From: Acidobacteriota bacterium | GTDB taxonomy: Bacteria; Acidobacteriota; Vicinamibacteria; Vicinamibacterales; UBA2999 | DNA length: 64,000 bases | Reading direction: 5' to 3' | Assembly (NCBI GenBank): GCA_016871195.1 | Contig: VFZN01000015.1 | Location: 19,889 to 83,888, forward strand | In this document: positions 25,522-33,937 of the stretch, piece by piece | Layout: the number at the start of each line of letters is the position of its first letter | Numbering within the stretch: the stretch's first letter is position 1 | Translations under genes and position numbers: made by a program | Notes under the pieces: generated by a model | What the model saw: only the letters and a program-made list of their open reading frames with translations | Database searches by the model: none | What the model was told of the DNA's origin: nothing

Positions 25522-26619
25522 ATGTCACGACTGTTTTCTCCGCTCGACCTGCGTGCGCTCACCCTGGCCAACCGGGTGCAGGTGTCACCGATGTGCCAGT
25601 ACAGCGCCGTCGACGGGGGCATGGGCGACTGGCATCTCATGCACCTCGGTTCTCTGGCACTCTCGGGGGCCGGGGTGCTGATGGTCGAGGCCACAGCCGT
25701 CGTCCCCGAGGGACGCATTACCAACGCCTGCCTCGGGCTCCATACCGATGCGCAGGCCGAAGCCCTCGCGCGCGTGCGGGCCTTCTGTCGATCGCACTCG
25801 CCCATTGCCGTGGGTGTGCAGCTGGCACACGCCGGCCGCAAGGCGTCGGCGCAATGTCCCTGGGACGGCGGACGCCCCGTGCCTCCCGGCGAGGGTGGGT
25901 GGGCGGTGGTGGGCCCCTCGGCCGTGCCCTACACCAGCGGATGGCCCACCCCGCGCGAACTGTCGCATGCCGAGTTGCATGAGGTGCGCGAGGCGTTTGT
26001 GGCCGCCACCCATCGCGCCGATGCCGCCGGCATCGATCTCATCGAGGTGCATGCGGCGCACGGCTATCTGCTGTCGACGTTCCTGTCGCCGTTCTCGAAC
26101 CTGCGCACCGACGAGTACGGCGGGTCGCGCGAACACCGGATGCGGTTTCCCCTGGAAGTCTTCGAGGCCATGCGTCGCGCGTGGCCTGCACACAAACCGA
26201 TGGGCGTCCGCATTCATGGCAGCGACTGGGTCGAGGGCGGATGGACGGTCGACGATGCCGCGGCATTTGCCGGAGCGCTGAAGGCCCTGGGCTGCGACTA
26301 TGTCACCGTGTCGAGCGGTGGCGTGATTTCGAAGGCGCCCATCACGGCAGGGCCGGGGTATCAGGTACCGCTGGCGGCTGCCGTGCGGCGTGCCACCGGC
26401 ATCACGACGTGCGCCGTGGGACTCATCACTACCGGACCGCAGGCCGAGGCGATTCTGGCAGACGAGTCGGCCGATCAGGTGGCCATCGCACGGGCGATGC
26501 TGTTCAACCCGCACTGGGCGTGGCAGGCCGCCGCCGCGCTCGGCGCTGACTGGGTGGCGCCACCACAGTATGAGCGCGCGACGCCGCAGATGTGGCCCGG
26601 CGCACGGAGGACTTCATGA
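25522..26619 (+). CDS. NADPH:flavin oxidoreductase, NamA/YqjM-like old yellow enzyme
   Basis: This FMN enzyme reduces activated C=C bonds using NAD(P)H in the cytoplasm. The 365-residue protein has the YqjM-type cysteine motif (SPMCQYS), QLAHAGRKAS, the catalytic HAAHGYLLSTFLSPFSNLRTD region (split here as HAAHGYLLS and FLSPFSN), YGGS and the C-terminal RAMLFNPHW. The MSRLFSPLDL start at 25522 matches the family's usual N-terminus, so an in-frame start at 25492 is rejected. The following deacylase gene overlaps its stop codon. This is the only clearly cytoplasmic enzyme among the exported ones around it. Confidence 0.93.
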   Translation: MSRLFSPLDLRALTLANRVQVSPMCQYSAVDGGMGDWHLMHLGSLALSGAGVLMVEATAVVPEGRITNACLGLHTDAQAEALARVRAFCRSHSPIAVGVQLAHAGRKASAQCPWDGGRPVPPGEGGWAVVGPSAVPYTSGWPTPRELSHAELHEVREAFVAATHRADAAGIDLIEVHAAHGYLLSTFLSPFSNLRTDEYGGSREHRMRFPLEVFEAMRRAWPAHKPMGVRIHGSDWVEGGWTVDDAAAFAGALKALGCDYVTVSSGGVISKAPITAGPGYQVPLAAAVRRATGITTCAVGLITTGPQAEAILADESADQVAIARAMLFNPHWAWQAAAALGADWVAPPQYERATPQMWPGARRTS

Positions 26620-28157
26620 TGAAAACCTCACGCCAGACGCGACGTCCCGCGCTGCGGCACGTGGCGACGTGCCTGTTCGCCGTGGCCCTCGCGGCGGCTG
26701 GTCACTTCACGATGGCGGCGCAGTCGGCGCGCACGCTCATTCGCGGAGCGCAGCTCATCGACGGCACCGGCGCGCCGGTGCGCCGCGCCGATGTGCGCAT
26801 CAGCGGCGACACGATTACCGAGGTGGGTATTCTCACACCCGGTCGTGATGAGGCCGTGATTGACGCCGAGGGCCTCATGCTGGCTCCAGGGTTTGTCGAC
26901 ATCCACAACCACTCCACCGACGGACTCGAGCGCGAACCGGCCGCCGTCACGCAAATCGCGCAGGGCATCACCACCCTCGCCGTCGGGCAGGACGGCAGCG
27001 CGCCGTGGCCCCTCGCGGCGTATCTCAACCGGCTCAGGGCCGCGCCGCCGACGGTGAACGTCGCCGTGATGGCGGGCCATGCCACGCTGCGCGAGGCCGT
27101 GCTGTCAGGCGATTACCGGCGCGACTCGACAGGGGCTGAGCAGTCGCGGCTGTCGTCGCTGGTGACACAGGCGATGACTGAGGGGGCATTCGGGCTGTCG
27201 TCAGGACTCGAATACGAGGTGGGCAGCTACGCCAGCGCCGAAGAAGTCGTCGCCATGGCCCGGGCCGCCGGGGCTCGTGGTGGCTTCTATATCTCGCATA
27301 TCCGAGACGAGGCCGATCGCACGATGGAGGCCATCACCGAAGCCATCGCCATCGGAGAACGGGCAAGGCTGCCCGTGCACATCACGCACATCAAGCTGGG
27401 CACCGTGGCTGTCTGGGGGAAGGCTCGCGAGGCCGTGGCGCTCATCGCGGCGGCGCGCGCGCGTGGCGTCGATGTCACCGCCGATGCCTATCCGTATCTC
27501 GCGTGGCAGGCTACGCCGCGGGTCCTGATTCCCAGTAAGCAGTACGAGGACGAGGCGGCCATCCGCCGCGGACTCGATGACATCGGCGGCGCCCGCAATG
27601 TGCAGATCACCCGGTGGCCGTCGCAGGCCCGCTACGTGGGCCAGCGCCTCGACGCGATGGCGAAGGCTGAAGGGATCAGCGACATCGAGGCGTATCGTCG
27701 GTTTGCGCGCGAATCGGGCACCAGCATGATCGGCCACGCCATGGTGGAAGACGACCTGCGGGTGTTCTACGCGCAGCCGTGGGTGATGGTCGCCAGCGAC
27801 GGCGGCATCGCCAACAACCATCCGCGCGGGGCCGGCACGTTTCCCCGTGTGCTGGGTCGATATGTGCGCGAGCAGGCGTGGATGACCTGGCCCGAGGCGA
27901 TCCGACGCATGACGCTGCTGCCGGCGACCCGCCTCGGTCTGCGGGATCGCGGGCGCGTGGCCACCGGCCTTCGAGCCGATCTCGTACTGTTCGATCCGGC
28001 GCGGGTCATCGATCGATCAACGTTCGACGACCCGCGCGCTCTGCCCGAAGGTGTGCGCGGCGTGTGGGTCAACGGCACGCGCGTCTGGGACGGCACGGCG
28101 GCCACCAGCGCCCGCCCTGGGCGCGTGCTGGTCCCCTCGACCGCAGCCCGCCCGTGA
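26616..28157 (+). CDS. Exported N-acyl-D-amino-acid deacylase-like amidohydrolase
   Basis: The 513-residue protein starts with a signal peptide (TCLFAVALAAAGHFTMAAQ). The core matches D-aminoacylases and dihydroorotase-like amidohydrolases: GFVDIHNHSTDG, MAGHATLREAVL, ISHIRDEADRT, HITHIKLG, SDGGIANNHPRG and the typical GVWVNGTRVWDG end. These enzymes release D-amino acids from N-acyl forms. GGAGG (26606-26610) precedes both ATG 26616 and ATG 26619, either of which may be used; the gene overlaps the old yellow enzyme stop. Together with the dipeptidase and the other amidohydrolases it suggests periplasmic processing of peptide or cell-wall fragments. Confidence 0.9.
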   Translation: MMKTSRQTRRPALRHVATCLFAVALAAAGHFTMAAQSARTLIRGAQLIDGTGAPVRRADVRISGDTITEVGILTPGRDEAVIDAEGLMLAPGFVDIHNHSTDGLEREPAAVTQIAQGITTLAVGQDGSAPWPLAAYLNRLRAAPPTVNVAVMAGHATLREAVLSGDYRRDSTGAEQSRLSSLVTQAMTEGAFGLSSGLEYEVGSYASAEEVVAMARAAGARGGFYISHIRDEADRTMEAITEAIAIGERARLPVHITHIKLGTVAVWGKAREAVALIAAARARGVDVTADAYPYLAWQATPRVLIPSKQYEDEAAIRRGLDDIGGARNVQITRWPSQARYVGQRLDAMAKAEGISDIEAYRRFARESGTSMIGHAMVEDDLRVFYAQPWVMVASDGGIANNHPRGAGTFPRVLGRYVREQAWMTWPEAIRRMTLLPATRLGLRDRGRVATGLRADLVLFDPARVIDRSTFDDPRALPEGVRGVWVNGTRVWDGTAATSARPGRVLVPSTAARP

Positions 28158-28171
28158 AGGAAGATGCATGC

Positions 28172-28810
28172 ATGAGTCGTCGCAATACAGGATCGTTACT
28201 GTTGAAGATCGGCGGGGCCGCCGTCGCCATCGCCGTCATGGGCTGGCTGTTCGTGCGCTCGCTCGACGATGCGCGGGCGGTGCCGTATGAGGTGCGGCCG
28301 TCGCACCTTCGCGGATGGACACTGCAGGCCGTGCCAGACGCGACAGGCGAGCAGGCGCGACTGCTGCTGAGCCCGCCGCCCGAGCTGCCGCTGCGCCTGT
28401 TCCGACAGGTCTTTTCCCGTGCCGGTGAATCACTGAGCACGCCTGCCAGGGCCGGCGTGGCTCTGGTGCTGGCTGACGAATTGCGTGGGGCCACGATCAG
28501 TGAGGCGGATCTGCAGTCGCTGGCCCAGACCGCGCAGCTCGATCGTGCGGCACTCACCCTCGAGTGCATGGGCTATCGGCGCGAATCGCAGCCAGGACGC
28601 GTGCGGCAAGTCTTCTTCATCGCGGTGGGATTGCCAGGCTTCGATGCGTTCCGGCAGCAGCTCTCAGAACGGTTGGCGGGCAGCGAGGCACGCCTGCGGC
28701 CGCTCTCACCCGTGATGCTGCTGGCCGGGGCCCCCGACGTCACGGGCTGGATGCCCATCGTCGTTGCACCTGAGACGGATTGTGTGGCCCCGTTTGCCCT
28801 CGAGGATTAA
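28172..28810 (+). CDS. Membrane-anchored protein of unknown function
   Basis: No family recognised. The 212-residue protein has a basic N-terminus (MSRRNTG) and one hydrophobic segment (IGGAAVAIAVMGWLFVR), then an extracytoplasmic domain. Notable stretches are PYEVRPSHLRGWTL, LRLFRQVFSRAGESL and LECMGYRRESQPG. The last third resembles a small alpha-beta domain without obvious catalytic residues. The ATG at 28172 follows an AAGGAAG sequence. It lies 15 bases after the deacylase gene and 4 bases before the diheme cytochrome gene, so it is probably co-transcribed with both. An accessory or assembly role for the cytochrome is plausible only from position. Confidence 0.65.
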   Translation: MSRRNTGSLLLKIGGAAVAIAVMGWLFVRSLDDARAVPYEVRPSHLRGWTLQAVPDATGEQARLLLSPPPELPLRLFRQVFSRAGESLSTPARAGVALVLADELRGATISEADLQSLAQTAQLDRAALTLECMGYRRESQPGRVRQVFFIAVGLPGFDAFRQQLSERLAGSEARLRPLSPVMLLAGAPDVTGWMPIVVAPETDCVAPFALED

Positions 28811-28814
28811 CTGC

Positions 28815-29807
28815 ATGCGACCGCTGTGGCGACTGATGAGTGGACTGGTGCTGTTGTGGGCAGCCATGGTGCGCATGACGGCGCAGCAGGCGCAGGACCG
28901 GCCGGTGCCGCCGCCGTGGGCGTTCACCGTCAACACGCCGCCTCCGACGGGGGCCGCGCCGATGGCCCCCGCGGCGCCTGACCCGACACCGCGGAGTGTG
29001 CCGGGCAGCGAACGGCAGTTCACGCTGGCACAGACGCGCGATGCGTTCAACCCGCCCGACTGGCATCCGGCCGGACATCCGCCGATGCCGCCGTCGGTGG
29101 CCCAGGGCCGGCGGCCCGACATGCGCGCGTGCGGCTTCTGTCACCTCACCAACGGACAGGGGCGTCCCGAGAACGCCTCGCTGGCGGGGCTGCCTGCTGC
29201 CTACATCCTGCAGCAGATGGCCGACTTCAAGAGCGGCGCGCGCCGCAGCAGCGAACCGAAGATGGGGCCCCCCGCCGCGATGATTGCGGATGCGCGCGCG
29301 GCCACGGATGCGGAGGCGCGTGAAGCCGCCGAGTATTTTGCCGCGGTGCCGTACCGTCCGTGGGTGCGGGTGGTCGAGCGTGCCGAGGTGCCGCGCACGC
29401 GCATCGCCGGCTGGATGCATGTGCCCACCGACGGGGCGGAACCTCTCGGCGCGCGCATCATCGAAATGCCTGAAGACCTGCCGCGCACCGAACTGCGCGA
29501 CGGCGCGTCGGGCTTTGTCGCCTACGTGCCGCCGGGCAGCATCAGCCGCGGCGAGCGGCTCGTCACGACGGGCGGCGGTGGACGCACGGTGGCCTGTGGC
29601 ACCTGCCACGGCCCCGACCTCAAGGGGCTGGGACCAGTGCCTCCGCTGGCGGGACGGTCACCGAGTTACACGGTGCGCCAGCTGTTCGATCTGCAGCAGG
29701 GGGCGCGTCGTGGCCCCTGGTCTGCCCTGATGACCGAGGCAGTGCGGCAGCTGACCATCGACGACATGATCGCCATCGCGGCCTACACCGCCTCGCGGAC
29801 GCCGTAG
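28815..29807 (+). CDS. Exported diheme cytochrome c
   Basis: The 330-residue protein has a signal peptide (LMSGLVLLWAAMVRMTAQ) and a proline-rich linker (residues 30-65). Two cytochrome c domains follow: the first with ACGFCH (C106/C109/H110) and SLAGLPAAYILQQM, the second with ACGTCH (C261/C264/H265) and PPLAGRSPSYTVRQL. The arrangement is like class I diheme carriers that accept electrons from quinoprotein dehydrogenases. An ATG at 28764 upstream lies inside the preceding gene and is rejected, because the signal peptide starts at 28815. It is the last gene before the leftward sigma-STAS operon, two bases away. Confidence 0.9.
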   Translation: MRPLWRLMSGLVLLWAAMVRMTAQQAQDRPVPPPWAFTVNTPPPTGAAPMAPAAPDPTPRSVPGSERQFTLAQTRDAFNPPDWHPAGHPPMPPSVAQGRRPDMRACGFCHLTNGQGRPENASLAGLPAAYILQQMADFKSGARRSSEPKMGPPAAMIADARAATDAEAREAAEYFAAVPYRPWVRVVERAEVPRTRIAGWMHVPTDGAEPLGARIIEMPEDLPRTELRDGASGFVAYVPPGSISRGERLVTTGGGGRTVACGTCHGPDLKGLGPVPPLAGRSPSYTVRQLFDLQQGARRGPWSALMTEAVRQLTIDDMIAIAAYTASRTP

Positions 29808-29808
29808 G

Positions 29809-30027
29809 CTAGCCGCGGCCTTCGTCGGCGCTGCTGCCGTAGATGGCGGGCACCGTCGACCTCATGGGGCGCAGGTAGGTCGCCGACTGGCTGCGGCGGT
29901 GAATGCTGTGCGTAGTGGCCATCGGCAGGAACCCGACGAACGGCTTGGCGAACATGCCGAAGAATCTCACCTGCCGCGTGAGCCCCTTGTCCGGCAGCGC
30001 CCCCAGCTCGGCGATGCGCGCGGTCAT
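29809..30027 (-). CDS. Small protein of unknown function, last gene of the sigma-STAS operon
   Basis: A 72-residue protein with no recognised family. It is moderately basic with a short hydrophobic stretch (RFFGMFAKPFVGFLP) and a serine/arginine-rich tail. The start ATG overlaps the stop of the gene before it by four bases (ATGA), the same junction type as at the other two boundaries in this operon. That regularity is the main argument that it is real. It ends two bases from the converging cytochrome gene. Confidence 0.55.
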   Translation of the reverse strand: MTARIAELGALPDKGLTRQVRFFGMFAKPFVGFLPMATTHSIHRRSQSATYLRPMRSTVPAIYGSSADEGRG

Positions 30028-30338
30028 GACTGGGGTTCCCCTTCGGTGGGAGATAGGGCCTCATCCCGAGCGGATCGCTCGAGCGACCTGAGGTAGCGCG
30101 CGAGACGGTCGTTCTCATACTTCACCTGATTGATGAAGAGACTCTCGGCCAGATACGTGCGGCGTTCCTCGTCGGTCATCTGGTCGATGAGGTGTGCAAT
30201 CTCGCGGGCCATGGCTTCGTAGCTGGTGCCGAGGTCACTGACGGTGACTTCGTGGAACAGCGTTTCGAGTACGGCCAGCAGATCGCCGTCGAGGGCAATG
30301 ACCCGTCCGGTGGTGGTGGTGATCTCGCGCATGGTCAC
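30024..30338 (-). CDS. Small acidic helical protein of unknown function in sigma-STAS operon
   Basis: A 104-residue cytoplasmic protein. The N-terminal part is beta-like (REITTTTGRVIALDGDLLAVL). The remainder looks helical and charged (EAMAREIAHLIDQMTDEER, then YENDRLARYLRSLERSA) and could form a coiled coil. It is not recognised as a kinase or phosphatase. It overlaps both the STAS gene upstream and the small gene downstream by four bases. A regulator of the STAS protein or sigma factor is a reasonable inference from position, with no motif in support. Confidence 0.6.
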   Translation of the reverse strand: MTMREITTTTGRVIALDGDLLAVLETLFHEVTVSDLGTSYEAMAREIAHLIDQMTDEERRTYLAESLFINQVKYENDRLARYLRSLERSARDEALSPTEGEPQS

Positions 30339-30676
30339 TCCTCGAAGCTGGCCACGGCGCGGGCCTCGTCCGGATACATCTTCAGGAACGCGTGCGAGCC
30401 GGTCATCGTCAGCATCGTTTCGACGCGCTTCTGCACGCCCGACAGCCGCAGCCGCCCGCCGGCCGCGGTGGCCTGGCGGTAGGCATCCATCAGGCAGCCG
30501 ATGGTGGCCGAGTCGACATAGCCGACCTGCGCGAGGTCGAGCACGACCTTGCGGTGGCCGTCGGCAAACAGCGCGTCGATGGCCGCCGCGAAATCGTGCA
30601 GCAGCGGATACATGAGGCGCGACTCGCCCACGCGGAGAATGGCGATATCGTTCACGTGATCGGTGGTCAGCGTCAT
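30335..30676 (-). CDS. STAS-domain protein, anti-sigma-factor-antagonist-like
   Basis: The 113-residue protein is a single STAS domain of the SpoIIAA type. Matching features are ADGHRKVVLDLAQVGYVDSATIGCLMDAY, here shortened to VVLDLAQVGYVDSATIG, in which the DSATIG serine is the usual phosphorylation site, and RLRLSGVQKRVETMLTMTG. Such proteins sequester anti-sigma kinases in partner-switching systems. Here it directly follows an ECF sigma factor gene (four-base overlap) and no kinase gene is visible nearby. Its partner therefore lies elsewhere, or the pathway differs from the classic one. Confidence 0.88.
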   Translation of the reverse strand: MTLTTDHVNDIAILRVGESRLMYPLLHDFAAAIDALFADGHRKVVLDLAQVGYVDSATIGCLMDAYRQATAAGGRLRLSGVQKRVETMLTMTGSHAFLKMYPDEARAVASFEE

Positions 30677-31281
30677 GAGCGGGCTCCCTCGAGGTCGTGG
30701 CGGTACTGGCGGACGAGCCGGATCAGTTCGGCCCGACCACGGTTGATGCGCGACTTGACGGTGCCCTCGGGCACCTGCAGCCGACGGGCGATGTCGTGAT
30801 ACGACAGGTCCTGCAGGTCGCGCAGGGTCACGGCCGCCTTCAGCGGCTCGGGCAGGGCCGCCAGAGCGCGCCGCAGCAGCGCCGCCTGTCCCTGCTGCTC
30901 GAGCAGCGCATCGGCGGCCGGTCCATCAGCCACAGGCATGAGATCGTTGGCGTTGATGTCGCGGTTGATCGTCTCGCGTTCCTTGCGCACGCTGCGGTAG
31001 TGGTCGATGCACATGTTGCGCGAGACGCTGATGAGCCAGGTCTGGAAATTGGCCCGGCGGTCGAAGGTGTGCAGCGCCCGGAACACCTTGATGAAAATGT
31101 CCTGGGTCAGGTCTTCGGCTTCCTGGTGGTTGCCCGTGAACTTGTAGGCCACGCTGTAGACGCGGCGCCGGTACTGCCGCACGATGTCTGCCCACGCGTC
31201 CTGGTCGCCCGCCAGGCATCGCTGGATCAGCGTGTCGATGGCGTCGGGCGGTTCGGTCACGTCGGATTCTGCGCGAAGCAT
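30673..31281 (-). CDS. ECF-type RNA polymerase sigma factor
   Basis: The 202-residue protein has sigma region 2 (AYKFTGNHQEAEDLTQDIFIKVF, core EAEDLTQDIF, with NFQTWLISVSRN) and region 4 (LRDLQDLSYHDIARRLQVPEGTVKSRINRGR, core YHDIARRLQVPEGTVKSR). It fits the RpoE/SigW class. The ATG at 31281 is chosen because region 2 begins about 15 residues later; the frame extends far upstream antisense to lysA and that part is rejected. There is no zinc-type anti-sigma gene next to it; a STAS protein occupies that place. The 78-base gap to lysA holds divergent promoters. Confidence 0.93.
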   Translation of the reverse strand: MLRAESDVTEPPDAIDTLIQRCLAGDQDAWADIVRQYRRRVYSVAYKFTGNHQEAEDLTQDIFIKVFRALHTFDRRANFQTWLISVSRNMCIDHYRSVRKERETINRDINANDLMPVADGPAADALLEQQGQAALLRRALAALPEPLKAAVTLRDLQDLSYHDIARRLQVPEGTVKSRINRGRAELIRLVRQYRHDLEGARS

Positions 31282-31344
31282 ATCACGCGGATTTCGCTGC
31301 GGGGGCCGCTCGGTGACAGGCGTTGGCGGCGTCGCTGACCGCGC

Positions 31345-31350
31345 TATGAT
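31345..31350 (+). promoter_or_regulatory. TATGAT box upstream of lysA
   Basis: TATGAT ends 9 bases before the ATG at 31360. It is a good sigma-70 -10 match and would start transcription about two bases before the lysA start codon. Confidence 0.45.
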
Positions 31351-31359
31351 CAGCGTTCC

Positions 31360-32601
31360 ATGCCACCAGCTGCCGACACCGACGCGAGTGCCGCCCTGCG
31401 CGCTGACCTGCTCGAGGCGATTGCCGGACAGGTCGACACCCCGGCCTATGTCTACGACGGCGAGGCGATTGACGCCGCCTATCGCCAGCTCGACGAAGCG
31501 TTCGGCCCGGTACCCCACGCCATCCACTATGCGATGAAGGCCAACTCGGCCCTCGCCGTGGTGCGCCGCCTGCAGGCCCTCGGCAGCGGCTTCGATGCCA
31601 ACTCGATGGGCGAAGTCGATGTGGCCCTGCGCTGCGGCGCGGTGCCACGGCAGATCGTGCTGACCGGTGTCGGCAAGCGCTCTGACGAACTCGATCGGGC
31701 CGTGGCCCTCGATCTGCAGGCCATCAATGTCGAATCGCCCGGCGAGCTCGACCGGCTGGCGCGGCTGGCGGCCGATCGCGGCACCGTTGCCCGCGTCGCA
31801 CTTCGCGTCAATCCCGATATCGACGCTCAGAGCCATCCGCACATCTCCACGGGGCTCCGATCGAACAAGTTCGGTGTGCCGATCGACGCAGCGCGCGCGC
31901 TGTTCCAGGCGATCAAGACCCGGCCGTCCCTGTCGCCGGTCGGCATTCATATTCATATCGGCTCGCAGATCACCACACTGGATCCGCTCGAGCGTGCGGC
32001 CGAGGCGGCCACGGCGCTGGCCCACGCCCTGCGCGAGGATGGCATCGCGATTGAGCAACTCGACTTCGGGGGGGGACTCGGCATCGCGTATGACGGTGGC
32101 GCGGCGCCATCGCCCGAGGCCTACGTCCAGCGACTGGTGCGTGCGGCCGGAGACATCGGCATCACTTTGGCCATCGAGCCTGGACGCGTCATCGTGGGAG
32201 CGGCAGGCGTACTGTTAACCCGCGTGGTCGACATCAAGCAGTTTCCGGGCGCGCGGCGGTTCATCGTGCTCGATGCAGGCATGACCGAACTGATGCGCCC
32301 GGCGCTCTACAGCGCCGTCCATCGCATCGAACCGGTGCGGCCGCGCACCGGATCCCCAGAGGCCGGCGATATCGTCGGGCCGATTTGTGAGAGTACTGAC
32401 GCGTTTGCGCGTGATCGCCTGCTGCCTCCGGTGGAGGTTGGCGACCTGCTGGTGATTCGCGATGCGGGTGCCTATGGTGCGGTGATGGGCTCGACGTATC
32501 TGCGGCGTCCCCTCGCCCCGGAAGTACTTATCGAGCGTGACAGCTGGCGGGTGATCCGGCGTCGGCAGACGCTGGACGACCTGCTGTCACTGGACGTGTA
32601 G
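31360..32601 (+). CDS. lysA: Diaminopimelate decarboxylase
   Basis: This PLP enzyme makes L-lysine from meso-diaminopimelate, the last step of lysine synthesis. The 413-residue protein has the PLP lysine in HYAMKAN (K60), FDANSMGEVDVAL, HIHIGSQI, FGGGLGIAY, EPGRVIVGAAG for phosphate binding, and the GPICESTD active-site cysteine segment with DAGAYGAVMGSTYL. Length and order are normal. tmk follows nine bases after the stop and is likely co-transcribed. Confidence 0.96.
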   Translation: MPPAADTDASAALRADLLEAIAGQVDTPAYVYDGEAIDAAYRQLDEAFGPVPHAIHYAMKANSALAVVRRLQALGSGFDANSMGEVDVALRCGAVPRQIVLTGVGKRSDELDRAVALDLQAINVESPGELDRLARLAADRGTVARVALRVNPDIDAQSHPHISTGLRSNKFGVPIDAARALFQAIKTRPSLSPVGIHIHIGSQITTLDPLERAAEAATALAHALREDGIAIEQLDFGGGLGIAYDGGAAPSPEAYVQRLVRAAGDIGITLAIEPGRVIVGAAGVLLTRVVDIKQFPGARRFIVLDAGMTELMRPALYSAVHRIEPVRPRTGSPEAGDIVGPICESTDAFARDRLLPPVEVGDLLVIRDAGAYGAVMGSTYLRRPLAPEVLIERDSWRVIRRRQTLDDLLSLDV

Positions 32602-32610
32602 ACAGAGACG

Positions 32611-33231
32611 ATGCCCATGCAGCCGCACGGAGTGGTGGTGGCCTTCGAAGGCCTTGATCAGAGTGGGAAGCAGACACAGGCCGAACGGCTCGCGGCGCAG
32701 CTGCGGGCGCAGGGGCGGCAGGTGGAGTTCCTGTCGTTTCCCGAATATCCCACGGCGATTGGCCAGGAGATTGGTCGGGCTCTGGCGGGCGCGCGCGAGT
32801 ATGCGGCCGACACGCTGCAGCTGCTGTATGTCGCCAACCGGTTCGAGTTCCGCCCGCAGATGGACGCGTGGCTATCGGCCGGGGCCGTCATCATCTGCGA
32901 TCGCTATACGGCGTCGAGCGTGGCCTACGGCGAGGCACAGGGCCTGTCGCCCGAGTGGCTGCAGGCGGTGCAGCAGCCGCTGCCGGCGGCGGACATCACG
33001 CTGCTGCTCGATATCCCTCCCGAGGTCTCGCTGCAGCGCAAGCAGGCGGCGCGTGATCGGTTCGAACGCGACATGCCCCTGCTGGCTCGGGTGCGTGAGA
33101 GTTATCGACGTCAGGCCGGCCAGCGCGGGTGGGTGCTCATCGACGGACAGCAGGCTCCTGATGCCGTGGCTGCGGCGGTGCAGGCCGCCGTCCGAGGTCC
33201 GCTCGGGCTGCCGTCAGCGCCGACACGCTGA
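32611..33231 (+). CDS. tmk: Thymidylate kinase
   Basis: The enzyme phosphorylates dTMP to dTDP. The 206-residue protein has the P-loop (FEGLDQSGKQTQ), FLSFPEYPT, the DRY motif (ICDRYTASSVAYGEA) and LLLDIPPEVSLQRK. The P-loop reads QSGKQT rather than the common GAGKST, a tolerated variation. Both ATG 32611 and ATG 32617 could start the protein. Its last 95 bases overlap the 3' end of the converging comF gene, so both C-termini are encoded on opposite strands of the same DNA. Confidence 0.92.
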   Translation: MPMQPHGVVVAFEGLDQSGKQTQAERLAAQLRAQGRQVEFLSFPEYPTAIGQEIGRALAGAREYAADTLQLLYVANRFEFRPQMDAWLSAGAVIICDRYTASSVAYGEAQGLSPEWLQAVQQPLPAADITLLLDIPPEVSLQRKQAARDRFERDMPLLARVRESYRRQAGQRGWVLIDGQQAPDAVAAAVQAAVRGPLGLPSAPTR

Positions 33232-33898
33232 TCGCGCCTGCCGCGCGCAGCACCTCGGCGCATGCCCCCAGCGTGGCGCCCGTCGTCGCGACATCATCCA
33301 CCAGCAGCACGCGCATGCCGTCGAGCAGACTGTCGTGCGCTGATACGGGTCGTTCCCGGTGCCGTTGCCATCGCTGACACGCCCGCACATCCAGCGCGAA
33401 GGCGCCCTGCACGTTGCTGCGCCGGGCAACGCCCCGCAGGTGCACCTGCGGGATGCGGGCTCCTGGTCGACGCAGGAGGCACGCCCACGGACGGCCGAGG
33501 TGCCGCGCCAGTTCCTCAGTCTGATTGAAGCCACGCCGGAACCGTCGCCACCAGTGCGAGGGGACGGGGACCACCACATCGGCGCTGGCGAGCAGGGCGT
33601 GTCCGGCCTCGGCCATCAGCCGTGCGAGGGGCCTCGCCACGGAGCGCCGGCGGTCGTACTTGAGACAGCGCACCAGTCGTCGCAGGGTGCCCCGGTGCGG
33701 CCCGGCGCTGACCAGCGCGTCGAGCAGAGGGGGCATGTCCGCAGCACGCTGCGCGAGCGGATCGAACAGCTCCACGCGCTGCCAGCATTCGGCGCACACG
33801 GCCGATGCGAGCGGCTGATCATTGAGGCCGTGGCAGACGGCGCAGGCGGGCTCGACCAGTGCGCACAGCAGCGCCTCGAGGGCGCGGCCTGGCGTCAT
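33137..33898 (-). CDS. ComF-family phosphoribosyltransferase-like protein
   Basis: ComF proteins are needed for DNA uptake in competent bacteria and have a PRTase fold with an N-terminal zinc ribbon. The 253-residue protein has the ribbon cysteines C19, C22, C35 and C38, the region LKYDRRRSVARPLARLM, PVPSHWWRRFRRGFNQTEELAR, and the PRPP loop (VLLVDDVATTGATL). The last 20 or so residues (after SALTAARAD) run antisense to tmk and look like an extension beyond the usual ComF end. With dprA and comF both in the window, the organism may be naturally transformable. Confidence 0.87.
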   Translation of the reverse strand: MTPGRALEALLCALVEPACAVCHGLNDQPLASAVCAECWQRVELFDPLAQRAADMPPLLDALVSAGPHRGTLRRLVRCLKYDRRRSVARPLARLMAEAGHALLASADVVVPVPSHWWRRFRRGFNQTEELARHLGRPWACLLRRPGARIPQVHLRGVARRSNVQGAFALDVRACQRWQRHRERPVSAHDSLLDGMRVLLVDDVATTGATLGACAEVLRAAGAISVSALTAARADLGRRPAPPQPRHQEPAVRR

Positions 33899-33937
33899 GG
33901 GTGCCGGTGGGGCGATAGCGCCCCGTGAGTGACGCGG

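Noticed and set aside
31282..32058. N-terminal extension of the sigma factor frame through lysA
   Set aside because: Sigma region 2 starts just after ATG 31281, and lysA is unambiguous on the other strand.
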